Part shown: positions 61,886 through 64,000 of the stretch, piece by piece | Layout of the letters: every line of letters starts with the position of its first letter | Numbering within the stretch: the stretch's first letter is position 1 | Assembly (NCBI GenBank): GCA_026390695.1 | Contig: JAPLFL010000052.1 | Location: 1 to 64,000 of the forward strand | Direction: 5' to 3' | Length of the DNA: 64,000 nt | Source: Candidatus Kapaibacterium sp. | Lineage (GTDB): Bacteria; Bacteroidota; Ignavibacteria; Kapaibacteriales; UBA2268 | Notes under the pieces: model-generated | Databases searched by the model: none | What the model was told of the DNA's origin: nothing | The model's input: only the letters and a program-made list of their open reading frames with translations | Made by a program: the position numbers and the translations under genes

Positions 61886-63946
61886 ATGAAAAAATTCGAA
61901 TTAGTTTCTAATTATAAACCTGCCGGAGATCAACCCGAAGCCATCAGAGAATTAACCGAAGGGCTGAACCGCGGAGATAAACATCAAACTTTATTAGGCG
62001 TTACAGGCAGTGGAAAAACTTTTACTATCTCTAATGTAATCGAAAAGGTACAGAAACCAACTTTGGTAATTTCTCCTAATAAAACACTTGCGGCACAGCT
62101 CTATAGCGAATTTAAAGCTTTTTTCCCTAATAATGCTGTTGAATATTTTGTCTCCTATTATGATTATTATCAGCCCGAAGCTTACATGCCCTCGACGGAT
62201 ACTTATATTGAGAAAGATTTTTCTATAAATGATGAAATTGACCGCCTGCGCTTGCGTGCTACAAGCTCTCTTGTCGATAACAGACGCGATGTGATTGTTG
62301 TTGCATCCGTTTCCTGCATCTATTCAATCGGACGAAAAGAAGATTTTATCGAAAGTTTGCTCACATTACGTGTTGGGCAGTTGATTTCCCGTCAGGTTCT
62401 CATCTACGGACTCACAAATTTATATTTCACTCGCAATGATTATGAATTTCAACGCGGTACTTTCCGGGTTCGCGGCGATGTAATCGATATTATTCCAGCT
62501 TATGAAAATCAAGTTGGAGTCAGAATCGAGCTTTTCGGAGAAGAAATCGAGCGGCTAAGTTATATTGAAGCATTTACCGGAAAAATTGTTGAAGCCATTG
62601 ATTCCGTCGTAATATTTCCAGCAAAATTATTCGTTACTTCCGAATCGCAACTTGCTCGCGGAATGACTTTAATCCGAGATGAACTCTATGAAAGATTAGC
62701 CCAACTACGCTCGCAGGAAAAACTTCTCGAAGCCCAACGCTTAGAACAACGCACTCTCTTTGATCTCGAAATGATGAAAGAAGTTGGTTATTGCTCCGGT
62801 ATCGAAAATTACTCAATGCACATCTCCGGCCGTGATTTTGGCGAACGCCCACACTGTATTTTCGACTTCTTTCCCGACGATTACCTCCTCATTATCGATG
62901 AATCCCACGTGTCCGTCCCCCAACTCCGTGCCATGTACAACGGTGATCGCTCCCGAAAATCCACACTCGTCGATCATGGCTTCCGATTGCCCTCCGCTTT
63001 AGAAAACCGCCCCCTCCAATTCACCGAATTTGAATCAATTGTTAAAAATGTCGTCTATGTTAGCGCTACACCCGGAAGCTATGAACTCGAAAAATGCGAA
63101 GGCGTTATCGTTGAACAGGTAATTCGACCAACCGGATTACTTGATCCCGAAATAAATGTTCGCCCAATAAAAAACCAAATCGATAATTTACTCCATGAAA
63201 TCAGATTAAGAGTTGCAAAAAAGGAACGAATTCTCGTTACTACACTTACAAAACGAATGGCCGAGGATTTATCAGAATATTTCCAGAATCTCGGTATAAA
63301 AGTTGCCTATATTCACTCCGACGTAGTCACCCTCGAAAGAGTCGATATCATCAGAAATCTCAGAACCGGCGAGTTTGACGTCCTCGTAGGCGTCAATTTA
63401 TTGCGCGAAGGCTTAGATTTGCCAGAAGTTTCACTTGTTGCCGTATTGGATGCTGATAAAGAAGGTTTTCTGAGGTCCGAACGCTCCTTGCTTCAGATTG
63501 CAGGACGTTGCGCAAGGAATGTTGAAGGTTTAGTGATCTTATATGCTGATAAAATCACCAAATCTATGCAATTTTTGATTGATGAAACCAATCGCCGCCG
63601 TATTTTACAACAGGCGTATAATATAGAAAATAATATTGATCCCCGAACAATATATAAATCCCTTGAAGAAATTCTCAGTTCCACTTCCGTTGCCGATATT
63701 CAGGCTTCACATGTCAAACGCGGAACCGATGCCGAAGCCGATCGCAAGAAAAGAATAGCCGAGCCTCTGTCCGTTTATATGACCGAGCAGCAAAGAACAG
63801 ATTTGATTAATCAACTTTATACCGAGATGAAACGAGCAGCTAAGGATCTTGATTTTGAACGTGCTGCCGAGCTACGAGATGAAATTCAGCGCCTTAAAGA
63901 TGCTTATAATAATGAGCCGGCAAAGAAAGGAAAGAAAGCTGTTTGA
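61886..63946 (+). CDS. uvrB: Excinuclease ABC subunit UvrB
   Basis: Damage-recognition subunit of nucleotide excision repair, 686 residues. Motifs: Walker [12 protein letters not shown] near residue 37, the beta-hairpin [20 protein letters not shown] that probes the damage, helicase motif [18 protein letters not shown], motifs V and VI ([20 protein letters not shown], then QIAGRCARN), and the C-terminal UVR domain that binds UvrC ([18 protein letters not shown]). I start at the ATG at 61886, which matches the family N-terminus ([19 protein letters not shown]); an ATG 30 bases upstream is possible. Length is as expected. It stands alone. Confidence 0.95.
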   Translation: MKKFELVSNYKPAGDQPEAIRELTEGLNRGDKHQTLLGVTGSGKTFTISNVIEKVQKPTLVISPNKTLAAQLYSEFKAFFPNNAVEYFVSYYDYYQPEAYMPSTDTYIEKDFSINDEIDRLRLRATSSLVDNRRDVIVVASVSCIYSIGRKEDFIESLLTLRVGQLISRQVLIYGLTNLYFTRNDYEFQRGTFRVRGDVIDIIPAYENQVGVRIELFGEEIERLSYIEAFTGKIVEAIDSVVIFPAKLFVTSESQLARGMTLIRDELYERLAQLRSQEKLLEAQRLEQRTLFDLEMMKEVGYCSGIENYSMHISGRDFGERPHCIFDFFPDDYLLIIDESHVSVPQLRAMYNGDRSRKSTLVDHGFRLPSALENRPLQFTEFESIVKNVVYVSATPGSYELEKCEGVIVEQVIRPTGLLDPEINVRPIKNQIDNLLHEIRLRVAKKERILVTTLTKRMAEDLSEYFQNLGIKVAYIHSDVVTLERVDIIRNLRTGEFDVLVGVNLLREGLDLPEVSLVAVLDADKEGFLRSERSLLQIAGRCARNVEGLVILYADKITKSMQFLIDETNRRRILQQAYNIENNIDPRTIYKSLEEILSSTSVADIQASHVKRGTDAEADRKKRIAEPLSVYMTEQQRTDLINQLYTEMKRAAKDLDFERAAELRDEIQRLKDAYNNEPAKKGKKAV

Positions 63947-64000
63947 AATAAAATATTGTAAAAAGATGATGTGATTAATTATAATATTGATTTTATATAT

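Overview
The window is AT-rich, gene-dense bacterial DNA. At least eight predicted secreted proteins end in a type IX secretion (T9SS) C-terminal sorting domain, and several starts and promoter-like sites resemble Bacteroidota (TAnnTTTG, weak or GGAG ribosome sites). Together with a B12-dependent ribonucleotide reductase, DUF1800/DUF1501 exported proteins and many YCF48/BNR-like secreted proteins, this points to an uncultured member of the Bacteroidota/Chlorobi group (Kapabacteria or Ignavibacteria-like). That assignment is inference; no rRNA gene is present to confirm it.

Layout. 0.5-2.5 kb: SppA protease. 2.7-5.2 kb: an island of small same-strand modules (PD-(D/E)XK protein, two HicBA pairs, a DUF4160/DUF2442 pair), the first three followed by copies of one repeat. 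5.2-6.8 kb: a gene-poor stretch packed with palindromic and tandem repeats. 6.8-11.3 kb: AlkD-like DNA glycosylase, a T9SS protein, a beta-carbonic anhydrase homologue, small exported proteins. 11.4-20.1 kb (minus strand): HEPN/MNT pair, valS carrying an in-frame palindromic element, two DUF1016 proteins and a type IIG restriction-modification enzyme. 20-27.7 kb (minus strand): a PPi-type phosphofructokinase, a degenerate M6 protease, nrdJ and an RlpA-like lipoprotein. A ~200 bp leader-like sequence occurs twice, inverted, on either side of nrdJ-rlpA. 28-32 kb: a Cys-rich secreted protein, a large T9SS protein, and a paralogue broken near an IS3 remnant. 32-35 kb: dnaK and DUF805. 35.4-46.8 kb: a run of envelope genes (OmpA-like, DUF1800, DUF1501, a 1673-residue T9SS protein, a deiodinase-like T9SS protein). 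46.9-52 kb: TlpA-like lipoprotein or secreted thioredoxin, LOG protein, MFS transporter, lipoprotein. 52-58.9 kb: three tandem mosaic YCF48-T9SS paralogues, each preceded by a sorting-domain gene or fragment, with two toxin-antitoxin modules lodged between them. 59.6-63.9 kb: radical SAM/SPASM plus UbiA pair, and uvrB.

How it fits together. The secreted proteins depend on Sec and T9SS export; SppA and the TlpA-like protein serve envelope maintenance. Defence and addiction modules (type IIG RM with DUF1016 proteins, HEPN/MNT, HicBA, MazEF-like, RelE-like) are scattered among repeats. The most unusual theme is repeat mobility: several palindromic families sit not only between genes but inside coding sequence in frame (valS and the sorting domains of three paralogues), and three unrelated minisatellites share an exact 21-bp period. 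All functional calls are from reading motifs; no database search was run.
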